A stretch of 5,451 nucleotides of DNA from JAQIBY01 sp964418565 (GTDB taxonomy: Bacteria > Bacteroidota > Bacteroidia > Bacteroidales > ML635J-15). The stretch covers positions 1-5,451 of the forward strand of contig CAYQMB010000161.1 in NCBI GenBank assembly GCA_964418565.1. Reading direction: 5' to 3'. Shown here piece by piece: positions 1-5,451 of this stretch (its first letter is position 1; each line of letters begins with the position of its first letter). Position numbers and translations under genes: made by a program. The notes under the pieces were generated by a model. The model saw only the letters and a list, made by a program, of their open reading frames with translations. It was not told the DNA's origin and ran no database searches.

Positions 1-104
1 GCATGGGTGGTCTGCGCTCAGGTTTTTTTGGAGGTGCTGTCATTGCAGCAATCATGTTTTTGGTTTTGATTTTTATGATACAGGAACCGCCACGGGAAAA
101 ATAA
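1..104 (+). CDS. 3' end of an unidentified protein with a C-terminal hydrophobic helix (partial)
   Basis: The reading frame whose first full codon is at position 3 stays open to a TAA at 102-104, giving about 33 C-terminal residues. After a glycine-rich stretch (GGLRSGFFGGA) there is a roughly 16-residue hydrophobic run (VIAAIMFLVLIFMI) and then a short charged tail ending PPREK. This looks like a single membrane-spanning helix at the very C-terminus of a protein that begins upstream of the window. The ATG at position 3 could in principle start a very short peptide, but no ribosome binding site can be seen because the window begins there. The family cannot be recognised from so little sequence. 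The gene converges on the reverse-strand lipoprotein gene, with 56 bases between the two stop codons. Confidence 0.5.
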   Translation, partial: MGGLRSGFFGGAVIAAIMFLVLIFMIQEPPREK

Positions 105-160
105 TTATTCGCATTCCCCGTCATTATCTCATTTACACCAATCCTGATGATTACCAACCC

Positions 161-757
161 TTAGTCTTTCTCTGTTTGGTTTTCGCTTTCCAGCAACTGA
201 GCTTTCAATCGCTCAGAATCTGCATCAATTTTCTCCCTGACGACCTCGAGAGCCTGTCCGACAGATTCGTCAAGAATTTTTCGCCGGATAGATAACTCAT
301 CATACCCATAATACAGCGCTAAGGTTGCCCTTCCTTTCCCCGTACCGGTATAAGCACCGATTAACCGGCCCTGCAGGTCAAGAATACGCACCTCAACTTC
401 AACTTCCCGGCTCATTACCATGAGTGGAAAACCAACCAGATTAATGGTATACAGGGTCATGCCGGAGGCTAAAAACCAGCCCCAGCCATCATTGGAATCC
501 AATGTCCTACTGCTGTAAAAGGCACTGCCGTACTTGTCACCATATGGATTCATGATGTTTGTTTCCATTTCTTCGCGAAACATATGAAATTCATCACGAG
601 CAATAAACTGATTTTGATATTCATCGCCCGAATACAATTGCAGTGCCGGCAATTGGGGATTAATGGGATCGGTTTCCGGCTCCATCATTATGGGCTGATA
701 ACTACGACACCCAATCATCATTATCACAGTGCTGATAAGAAAAATGTATTTCTTCAT
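161..757 (-). CDS. Putative lipoprotein of unknown function, 198 aa
   Basis: The product starts with a type II signal peptide: MKK, a hydrophobic core, and a lipobox MIGC with the lipidated Cys at residue 17. It should therefore be anchored to a membrane of the envelope. The start at 757 is preferred because AAGGAAA (767-773 on the reverse strand) sits 9 bases upstream. The longer in-frame start at 820 would lie inside the tRNA terminator and bury the signal peptide. After a proline- and acid-rich linker (about 22-45) comes a mixed region. Residues 94-115 form a hydrophobic stretch (WFLASGM..LVGFPLMVM). Residues 118-150 look like paired beta-strands around LDLQGRLIGAYTGTGKG. The tail (about 155-198) is helical and charged (SVGQALEVVREKIDADSERL). 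I do not recognise the family; no catalytic motif is visible. The tRNA terminator upstream suggests that it has its own promoter, but I could not identify one. Confidence 0.85.
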   Translation of the reverse strand: MKKYIFLISTVIMMIGCRSYQPIMMEPETDPINPQLPALQLYSGDEYQNQFIARDEFHMFREEMETNIMNPYGDKYGSAFYSSRTLDSNDGWGWFLASGMTLYTINLVGFPLMVMSREVEVEVRILDLQGRLIGAYTGTGKGRATLALYYGYDELSIRRKILDESVGQALEVVREKIDADSERLKAQLLESENQTEKD

Positions 758-766
758 GGTTTTGAG

Positions 767-773
767 TTTCCTT
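767..773 (-). promoter_or_regulatory. Ribosome binding site of the reverse-strand lipoprotein gene
   Basis: Reading AAGGAAA on the reverse strand, this purine-rich site lies 9 bases upstream of the ATG at 755-757. It decides the choice of that start over the longer in-frame ATG at 820. It is the best Shine-Dalgarno-like sequence in the window; the other genes have weak sites or none. Confidence 0.55.
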
Positions 774-803
774 AAAGATACAAATTTCCGGGTAATGCTG
801 CAT

Positions 804-830
804 AAAAAAAGACAGCTCATGCGAACTGCC
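804..830 (-). terminator. Intrinsic terminator downstream of tRNA-Arg
   Basis: On the reverse strand GGCAGTT (824-830) pairs with AGCTGTC (811-817) around the six-base loop CGCATG. This makes a 7-bp stem with two G-T wobbles, immediately followed by a run of seven T (804-810). It starts 8 bases after the tRNA 3' end. It should end the tRNA transcript before the lipoprotein gene. Confidence 0.65.
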
Positions 831-837
831 TTGCTTG

Positions 838-911
838 TGACCCAGGGAGGAATCGAACCCCCAACCTTCAGAACCGGAATCTGACGCTCTATCCAATTGA
901 GCTACTGGGCC
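838..911 (-). tRNA. tRNA-Arg (anticodon CCG)
   Basis: The reverse strand folds into a full cloverleaf of 74 bases. The acceptor GGCCCAG pairs with CTGGGTC with one G-T wobble at the second pair. The D arm is GCTC...GAGC with loop AATTGGATA. The anticodon stem TCAGA/TCTGA closes the seven-base loop TTCCGGT, placing anticodon CCG at 875-877, which reads the arginine codon CGG. The variable loop is AGGTT, and the T arm GGGGG/CCTCC carries the loop TTCGATT. The discriminator base is A (838) and the next three bases are CAA, so the CCA end is not encoded and must be added by nucleotidyltransferase, as is usual in Bacteroidota. I see no repeat of its 3' end in the window that would mark an integration site. 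Confidence 0.95.
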
Positions 912-924
912 GGTTTTTCAGGAG

Positions 925-954
925 CAAAAATACAAATTTTTATTGGTTTGCGAA
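925..954 (-). promoter_or_regulatory. Predicted Bacteroidetes-type promoter of tRNA-Arg
   Basis: On the reverse strand TATTTTTG (925-932) fits the Bacteroidetes -7 element TAnnTTTG exactly. TTCG (951-954) lies 18 bases upstream as a one-mismatch version of the -33 element TTTG. The -7 box ends 13 bases before the tRNA 5' end, a sensible distance for a short 5' leader. This is a consensus match only. Confidence 0.5.
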
Positions 955-1028
955 TTTTTTATACTTTTAAATGCAGGAAAATTCCGCATATATGGAATAA
1001 TTTTTGCTGTAAGAAATGGTATTATATC

Positions 1029-2411
1029 ATGAGAAAAATTGCACGCTACATAGGTTTTATGCTTATTCTTTTCATTGGGCACAATGTTACCCTAAATGCA
1101 CAGGTGGAAGTCACGCCGGATTATGACCTTATTATGGCAGCAGACGCCGGCAGTTTGAAGCATGTACGGATTGCCGTGATTGAGGGTGCCAATGTGGATG
1201 CCAAAACTGAAAATGGTGTAACGCCCTTGATGTACGCTGCACAGGGGGGCTACCTTGACATTGTTGAATTTTTGGTGGAAATGGATGCCAAAATTGATAC
1301 AAAACCATACGAATCCAATCGTACTGCTTTAATGGCAGCGGTGGAAAACGGACATGTTGAAATAGCCGAATTTTTAATCCGCAAAGGTGCAGATATCAGC
1401 CTTACCGATTACCGTGGCCGAAACCTTATGCATTATGCCGCTCTGTGTGGTGTCTGGGAAATGACAGATCTTCTGCTGTATTACGGCATGTTTGTTGACC
1501 CCCTGGATGAGGAAAAGCGCACACCGCTCATGCTTGCATCCTATGATGGGTACGATGCCACTGTCAGGGTGCTGCTGGAAAACGACGCAAAGCCTGACCT
1601 GTCCGATGAAAACGGCAATACTGCCATGCACATGGCTGCTCAAAACGGTCATGACACTGTAATTTCTGAACTTATCGATGCAGGTGCAGACACTGAGATC
1701 ATCAATGATGAAGGATATGCTCCTCTCGATATGGCAACCATGTACGGACGGTTTGAAAGCAGCAAAACGCTTATTGAACGTGAGGCTATTTTACATGACT
1801 CCATCAAACCGTCATTTAATCTGCTGACCCTGGCAAAAAAATCAGGCAACAAAACGCTTGTAAAATACCTGAAAGAGAAAGGAGCAACAAGAAATTTCAG
1901 GCCATATGTGAATAGCATGGGATTGGGGATGGATGTCATTGCCAATGGAAACAACACCTTTTTAACCGGAATTTTAAGTATACACGAAGACAAATACAAT
2001 CTGAACCTTGATCTGTTTGCCGGCAGCCGCACCAAAGCCATACTTGTGCCGCTGGAAATATCGGATTACAGTACTTATTTATTGTATGAAGACCGCCACG
2101 TAGCCGGCATTGGATTGAATAAGGATTTTGACATATTTAAGCCCATTTCGGGATGGCGTTATGGTATCAACACCGGCGTTATGCACACGTACTCATGGGC
2201 AACATACAAAGGATACCGCCCACATCCTACACCCGAATTTACAACGGGAGGCTCGGTTTCTGCATTTGCCAAATACGATTTTTTTCGCATTGCAACAGGT
2301 TATCAGTACCTGAAATTCCCATCCATGAATTACAGGCCGCATCATTTTTTCCTCCGCATACAGGTATTTTTACGTTTTAATGATGATATCTATTACAACA
2401 TTCTGATATGA
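1029..2411 (+). CDS. Exported ankyrin-repeat protein with C-terminal probable beta-barrel domain
   Basis: The 460-residue product begins with a Sec signal peptide (MRKIARYIGF, then a hydrophobic core) with likely cleavage after LNA24. Residues about 31-290 hold some eight ankyrin repeats, the clearest with cores TPLMYAAQGG (65), TALMAAVENGH (99), TPLMLASYDG (165) and TAMHMAAQNGH (198). The first and the last two are degenerate. From about residue 292 the sequence changes to alternating aromatic and hydrophobic strands rich in Gly and Tyr (GWRYGINTGVMHTYSW, SVSAFAKYDFFRIATGYQYL, FFLRIQVFLRF), which suggests an outer-membrane beta-barrel of roughly eight strands. The inferred layout puts the ankyrin domain in the periplasm as a protein-binding module, with the barrel in the outer membrane. 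The start at 1029 is chosen because an upstream extension from 897 would overlap the tRNA and hide the signal peptide. No clear Shine-Dalgarno is present. The stop overlaps the next gene by 4 bases, so the pair is probably translationally coupled. Confidence 0.88.
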   Translation: MRKIARYIGFMLILFIGHNVTLNAQVEVTPDYDLIMAADAGSLKHVRIAVIEGANVDAKTENGVTPLMYAAQGGYLDIVEFLVEMDAKIDTKPYESNRTALMAAVENGHVEIAEFLIRKGADISLTDYRGRNLMHYAALCGVWEMTDLLLYYGMFVDPLDEEKRTPLMLASYDGYDATVRVLLENDAKPDLSDENGNTAMHMAAQNGHDTVISELIDAGADTEIINDEGYAPLDMATMYGRFESSKTLIEREAILHDSIKPSFNLLTLAKKSGNKTLVKYLKEKGATRNFRPYVNSMGLGMDVIANGNNTFLTGILSIHEDKYNLNLDLFAGSRTKAILVPLEISDYSTYLLYEDRHVAGIGLNKDFDIFKPISGWRYGINTGVMHTYSWATYKGYRPHPTPEFTTGGSVSAFAKYDFFRIATGYQYLKFPSMNYRPHHFFLRIQVFLRFNDDIYYNILI

Positions 2412-2851
2412 AAAAAGATATTCTGAGAATCGCGGGCATATTTGCTTTTTCTGTCAGTGTGTTTTTGTTTTTAACCACCTGTGATGATGAGTATGTTGAT
2501 TACGAAAACATCAATTGTGATGATTGTTATGTGGAAAAACCACAAACAAGTTATTTAAAAATTACGTTCAGCACAGATATCAACGACACGGTATTTTTTG
2601 AAATTTATCGTGGGTATGTTGATCAGTCCATGCTGGAATGGAGAGGATGGTCCACTGAAAGCCCGCTGTACCTTTATCAGACACCTATTGATAATTTATA
2701 TTCTGTCAAAGCAACCTATCGGAAAGATTCTGCATCTATATCTGTGATTGACGCTGATGAGCTGAAAACTCAGTTCATTCGGAATTATTGTGATGAAGAT
2801 TGTTACATCATTACAGGCGGCAATTACAATGTAGAACTGACGGATTATTAG
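2408..2851 (+). CDS. Small lipoprotein, probably surface-exposed, with two acidic cysteine pairs, 147 aa
   Basis: The N-terminus MKKDILRIAG is followed by a hydrophobic core and LTTC, so Cys25 is the likely lipidation site; Thr at -1 is unusual but acceptable. The residues right after it, DDE, resemble the acidic lipoprotein export signal known in Bacteroidota to direct lipoproteins to the cell surface. The mature part has a CDDC motif (Cys37, Cys40) and a CDEDC motif (Cys128, Cys132) flanking a strand-rich middle (about 48-115, for example YLKITFSTDINDTVFFEIY). The pairs could form disulfides or bind a metal; neither can be decided here. No family is recognised. The start codon overlaps the stop of the ankyrin/barrel gene (ATGA), and the stop lies 4 bases before the cobO start. 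It is thus the middle gene of a tight operon and a likely partner of the upstream barrel protein. Confidence 0.82.
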   Translation: MKKDILRIAGIFAFSVSVFLFLTTCDDEYVDYENINCDDCYVEKPQTSYLKITFSTDINDTVFFEIYRGYVDQSMLEWRGWSTESPLYLYQTPIDNLYSVKATYRKDSASISVIDADELKTQFIRNYCDEDCYIITGGNYNVELTDY

Positions 2852-2855
2852 GGGT

Positions 2856-3374
2856 ATGAAACAATCCTGCATTCAGGTTTATACGGGAAACGGCAAAGGT
2901 AAAACCACTGCCGCAATTGGTCTGGCTATACGAGCGGCAGGCCATGGCTTGCACGTATGCATCATTCAGTTTATGAAAGGAAAGCCATACGGAGAACATG
3001 CCATTTTAAACACGATTAACCAGATCGAAATCCACCCTGTCGGCACAGAAGATTGCATCCGCAAAGAAGATGTCACGCAAAAACATATTGACGCTGCTCA
3101 GGCAGGATTTAATCTGGCAAAAGAAAAAATGGCATCGAAAAAATACGATGTGATAATACTTGATGAAATCAATGTAAGCCTCTGGTTTAATCTTTTAAAA
3201 CTGACCGACGTTTTGAATCTGCTTGATGCCAAACCAGCAGGCACAGAATTGGTTTTAACCGGCAGGTATGCACCAGAAGAAATCATAAAAAAAGCGGATA
3301 TGGTTACTTCCATGGAGGCTATGAAACACCCGTATGACAAAGGAATTGAGGCCAGAAAGGGAATTGAATATTAA
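2856..3374 (+). CDS. cobO: Corrinoid (cob(I)alamin) adenosyltransferase, CobO/BtuR family
   Basis: This cytoplasmic enzyme transfers the adenosyl group of ATP to reduced Co(I) corrinoids, giving adenosylcobalamin or its precursors (EC 2.5.1.17), in cobalamin synthesis or salvage. The 172-residue product carries the family signatures. A P-loop GNGKGKTT lies at 11-18, which in this family binds ATP in an unusual orientation. A Walker-B-like stretch VIILDEIN lies at 99-106. ELVLTGRYAPEEIIKKAD (131-148), KHPYDKGI (157-164) and the terminal ARKGIEY (166-172) follow. It lacks the roughly 20-residue N-terminal extension of the enterobacterial enzyme, as many homologues do, and is otherwise full length. 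Its ATG follows the lipoprotein stop by 4 bases; TAGGGGT just before it is a possible but very close ribosome binding site. No other cobalamin gene is visible, so whether it serves de novo synthesis or salvage is open. The names btuR and cobA are also used for this family. Confidence 0.95.
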   Translation: MKQSCIQVYTGNGKGKTTAAIGLAIRAAGHGLHVCIIQFMKGKPYGEHAILNTINQIEIHPVGTEDCIRKEDVTQKHIDAAQAGFNLAKEKMASKKYDVIILDEINVSLWFNLLKLTDVLNLLDAKPAGTELVLTGRYAPEEIIKKADMVTSMEAMKHPYDKGIEARKGIEY

Positions 3375-3455
3375 CACAAACCGTTAGATGAATATTTTTT
3401 ATTAGATTTGAACTAATAGTCAGAGTATGTTAACCAATAAAAAACAACGCAATTT
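3375..3455. other. AT-rich intergenic gap between cobO and the C25 protease gene
   Basis: These 81 bases separate the cobO operon from the protease gene. They contain a TTTG at 3407-3410 and TATGTTAA at 3426-3433, which resemble Bacteroidetes promoter elements. The 15-base spacing is short, however, so no promoter is called. A weak AT-only stem (AATATT at 3367-3372 and 3391-3396) runs into a T tract ending at 3400 and might help end the operon. The last 20 bases before the ATG are A-rich with no Shine-Dalgarno. Confidence 0.4.
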
Positions 3456-5451
3456 ATGAAACGTGCAACTTTCCTGTTTGTTGCTCTGTTCCTTGCAAGT
3501 GTATCGTTTGCTCAGACATCGATATCCCTGCAACCGGATGAGACAGAGTTAAGAGTAAAAAATTCAACCGCCGAAAACCTACAGGTGGAAAACAAGATCA
3601 AGCAAATTGAATTCCACCAGGAAGCAACTGATGTCGGTGAGTTTTCAGCCCTGGACCTGAAAGGGTACCATAAAAACCATGCCGGTACGCCCGGTAATCC
3701 CGATTTACCGGTTTTAAACCGATTGCTTGAAGTTCCGCACGGAGCCAGCATATCGGTTACGGTTGTGGATTACGACGAGGTTGTTTATGATCTGGATGAT
3801 CTGAATCTGGATAAAATAGCCCCACGACAGCCTTCATACGCAAAAAATGCAGATGAAGCTTCCGTTGTTTACCATTACAACTCAGATGTATACACAAGCG
3901 ATGAGTGGATTGAACCTGAAATAGCTACTGCCACACTGGGCGGTGTTATGCGCGGCATTCAACTGGGTCAGGTTAGCATTTGTCCGTTCCGTTATAACCC
4001 CGGAACCAACGAACTGGCTGTCCTCAATAACATCAAGCTGGACATCAGCTTCGAAGGCGGCGACGCTGCCATGTCATCGCTCATGAAGGAAAAATACTAC
4101 TCCCCGGAATTTACACCGGCTTACAGCCAATTACTCAACTACCAGGAACCGGCCGGTAAAGATTCTTTTACATCCTACCCGATAAAGTATGTTATCGTTG
4201 CAGACAGACAATTTGAAACCACGCTGCAACCTTTTATTCAGTGGAAAACTAAATCCGGTTATAATGTTGTTGAAGCTTATACCGATGTCATCGGATCAAC
4301 AACAACCGACATTCAAAACTACCTGCAGGGATTATACGATGCCGGCAGTGCTTCTGATCCTGCTCCGACCTACGTATTAATTGTAGGGGATCATGATGGA
4401 AATTATAATGTGCCTGCCCATGCCGGAGAAACCGGAGGACACGTCACAGATGTGTATTATGGTTGCTATGATGGCACCAATGATAACATTCCGGATGTGT
4501 ATTTAGGCCGTATGTCTGCTAACACTACAACCGAATTGCAAAACGTACTCGACAAGATTTTGCCATATGAACAGTATACCATCCCTGATGGATCCTACCT
4601 GAACGAATGTATGCTAATTGCCGGTGTAGATGGAACTTTTGCTCAAACACACGGCGACGGTACAATTAGTTATGGAATACGTGAGTATTTCAACACCGCT
4701 CACGGCTTCTCCGATATTTATGCTTATTACCACACTTACACAAGTGGTGATTACCATGTAATGAGCTCAACCAGTGGTTCAGCATCAAGTGATATCATCA
4801 GCAAAATATCAAACGGTGTTGGTTTTGCCAACTACACGGCTCACTGTTTCGAGCAAGGCTGGGGTGATCCCGCATTTCAGAATGGAGACATCGCAGGATT
4901 GGCCAATAATAACGAGTATCCCTTTATGATAGGTAACTGTTGCCTCTCATTTAAGTTTGATTATAGCGATGCATTTGGTGAGCAAATTCTATATGCCCAA
5001 AACAAAGGAGCCATTAATTATATTGGCACATCCAATAATTCTTATTGGGATGAAGATGTTTACTGGGGTATTGGGCTTACCAGCCTTGGCATTACTGAAG
5101 CCAATGTACCAAACCACGATTATAGCAACACAGGTCAGGGTGGATATGATGGCGTGTGGCATGAACATGGAGAGAGCTTTGATGAATGGTTCTTCACAGG
5201 TGGCCAGATGGTTTACTGCGCTAACATGCAGGTAGAATCAAGCTCTTCTTCCAGGAAACAATATTATTGGGAAATTTATCACAATTCCGGCGATCCCTCA
5301 CTCATGCCATACATGACAGAGCCTGATGCCCTCACTATAAGCTATTCTGATCCCATGGTGGGCGCTACAAGCCTGACAGTTACTACTGAGCCATATACTT
5401 ACGTTGCAATCTCACAGAATGGGGTTTTACTTGACGCCAAATGGTCCGGCA
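3456..5451 (+). CDS. Gingipain-K-like C25 cysteine endopeptidase (partial, 3' end beyond window)
   Basis: The frame opens at ATG 3456 and remains open to the window edge, giving 665 residues. A Sec signal peptide ends at SFA19-Q. Residues about 20-235 form the gingipain propeptide, including GTPGNPDLPVLN at 77-88. The C25 catalytic domain begins near YPIKYVIVADRQF (241) and holds YVLIVGDHDG (306-315) and VTDVYYGCYDG (330-340). By ungapped comparison from memory with P. gingivalis Kgp and RgpB, His463 (in NYTAH) and Cys496 (second Cys of IGNCC) are the catalytic pair, 33 residues apart as in gingipains. Asp392 (AGVDG) completes the triad. Thr461 and Asp534 (WDEDVYW) match the Kgp Thr442/Asp516 pocket that selects lysine, so cleavage after Lys is predicted. 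The GDPSLMP motif (612-618) leads into an Ig-like domain (YVAISQNG, 649-656). A type IX secretion sorting domain is expected downstream but not seen. Oddities are Cys464 where gingipains have Gly, and a Ser-rich insertion near 434-446. Confidence 0.93.
   Translation, partial: MKRATFLFVALFLASVSFAQTSISLQPDETELRVKNSTAENLQVENKIKQIEFHQEATDVGEFSALDLKGYHKNHAGTPGNPDLPVLNRLLEVPHGASISVTVVDYDEVVYDLDDLNLDKIAPRQPSYAKNADEASVVYHYNSDVYTSDEWIEPEIATATLGGVMRGIQLGQVSICPFRYNPGTNELAVLNNIKLDISFEGGDAAMSSLMKEKYYSPEFTPAYSQLLNYQEPAGKDSFTSYPIKYVIVADRQFETTLQPFIQWKTKSGYNVVEAYTDVIGSTTTDIQNYLQGLYDAGSASDPAPTYVLIVGDHDGNYNVPAHAGETGGHVTDVYYGCYDGTNDNIPDVYLGRMSANTTTELQNVLDKILPYEQYTIPDGSYLNECMLIAGVDGTFAQTHGDGTISYGIREYFNTAHGFSDIYAYYHTYTSGDYHVMSSTSGSASSDIISKISNGVGFANYTAHCFEQGWGDPAFQNGDIAGLANNNEYPFMIGNCCLSFKFDYSDAFGEQILYAQNKGAINYIGTSNNSYWDEDVYWGIGLTSLGITEANVPNHDYSNTGQGGYDGVWHEHGESFDEWFFTGGQMVYCANMQVESSSSSRKQYYWEIYHNSGDPSLMPYMTEPDALTISYSDPMVGATSLTVTTEPYTYVAISQNGVLLDAKWSG

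Noticed and set aside
93..120. Imperfect inverted repeat CGGGAA / TTCCCCG between the two convergent genes at the left
   Set aside because: The stem needs a bulge, the loop is AT-rich, and no T tract follows on either strand, so I do not call a terminator, though a weak bidirectional role is possible.
758..820. 21-residue N-terminal extension of the reverse-strand lipoprotein from 820
   Set aside because: The region holds the tRNA terminator and the lipoprotein ribosome binding site, and the extension would displace the lipobox from the N-terminus.
897..1028. 44-residue N-terminal extension of the ankyrin/barrel protein starting at 897
   Set aside because: It overlaps the tRNA-Arg gene and its promoter, and it would place a clear Sec signal peptide inside the protein; the ATG at 1029 is the better start.
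1374..2041. Reverse-strand open frames inside the ankyrin/barrel gene (1374-1652 and 1649-2041)
   Set aside because: They are opposite a well-supported coding gene, lack recognisable domains, and reflect codon use of the forward repeats.
3367..3400. Possible terminator after cobO: AATATT pairs with AATATT, followed by a T run
   Set aside because: The stem is A-T only with a five-base bulge needed to extend it, and it begins inside the cobO coding end; too weak to call.
3407..3433. Possible promoter of the C25 gene: TTTG and TATGTTAA
   Set aside because: The spacing is 15 bases, shorter than the usual Bacteroidetes spacing, and the second box fits only partly.
3512..3751. Reverse-strand open frame opposite the protease propeptide
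   Set aside because: It is antisense to a clear signal-peptide and propeptide coding region and shows no family features.
4957..5235. Forward open frame within the C25 gene
   Set aside because: It lies in another frame of the catalytic domain, whose conserved active-site residues show which frame is real.

Overview
The window looks like a chromosomal segment of a Bacteroidota bacterium, probably near the order Bacteroidales. The evidence is a gingipain-K-like C25 protease, lipoproteins with acidic residues after the lipid-bearing cysteine, a tRNA gene without encoded CCA, a promoter resembling the Bacteroidetes TTTG / TAnnTTTG type, and mostly weak or absent Shine-Dalgarno sequences. The species cannot be read from the sequence.

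Left part (1-911). The 3' end of an unidentified forward gene, with a C-terminal hydrophobic helix, finishes at 104. It converges on a reverse-strand gene for a 198-residue lipoprotein (161-757). Upstream of that gene, on the same strand, lies a compact tRNA-Arg(CCG) unit: promoter (925-954), tRNA (838-911) and intrinsic terminator (804-830). The terminator fixes the lipoprotein start at 757 rather than at the longer in-frame start at 820.

Middle part (1029-3374). Three forward genes are packed as a likely operon. The first encodes an exported protein with about eight ankyrin repeats followed by a probable outer-membrane beta-barrel. The second overlaps it by 4 bases (ATGA) and encodes a small lipoprotein, probably surface-exposed, with two acidic cysteine pairs. 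The third starts 4 bases later and encodes the cob(I)alamin / corrinoid adenosyltransferase CobO/BtuR. The shared role of the first two with a corrinoid enzyme is unknown, and the arrangement may be only positional.

Right part (3456 to the window end). A large secreted cysteine endopeptidase of family C25 runs off the edge after 665 residues. It has a signal peptide, a gingipain-type propeptide, the full catalytic domain and the start of an Ig-like domain. Comparison from memory with Porphyromonas gingivalis Kgp places the catalytic triad at Asp392, His463 and Cys496. The lysine-pocket residues appear kept as Thr461 and Asp534, so lysine specificity is predicted. The usual type IX secretion C-terminal sorting domain would lie beyond the window.

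I see no insertion sequence, CRISPR array, phage gene or clear novel defence system. The items most worth a second look are the ankyrin/barrel fusion with its partner lipoprotein, and the altered active-site surroundings of the Kgp-like protease.
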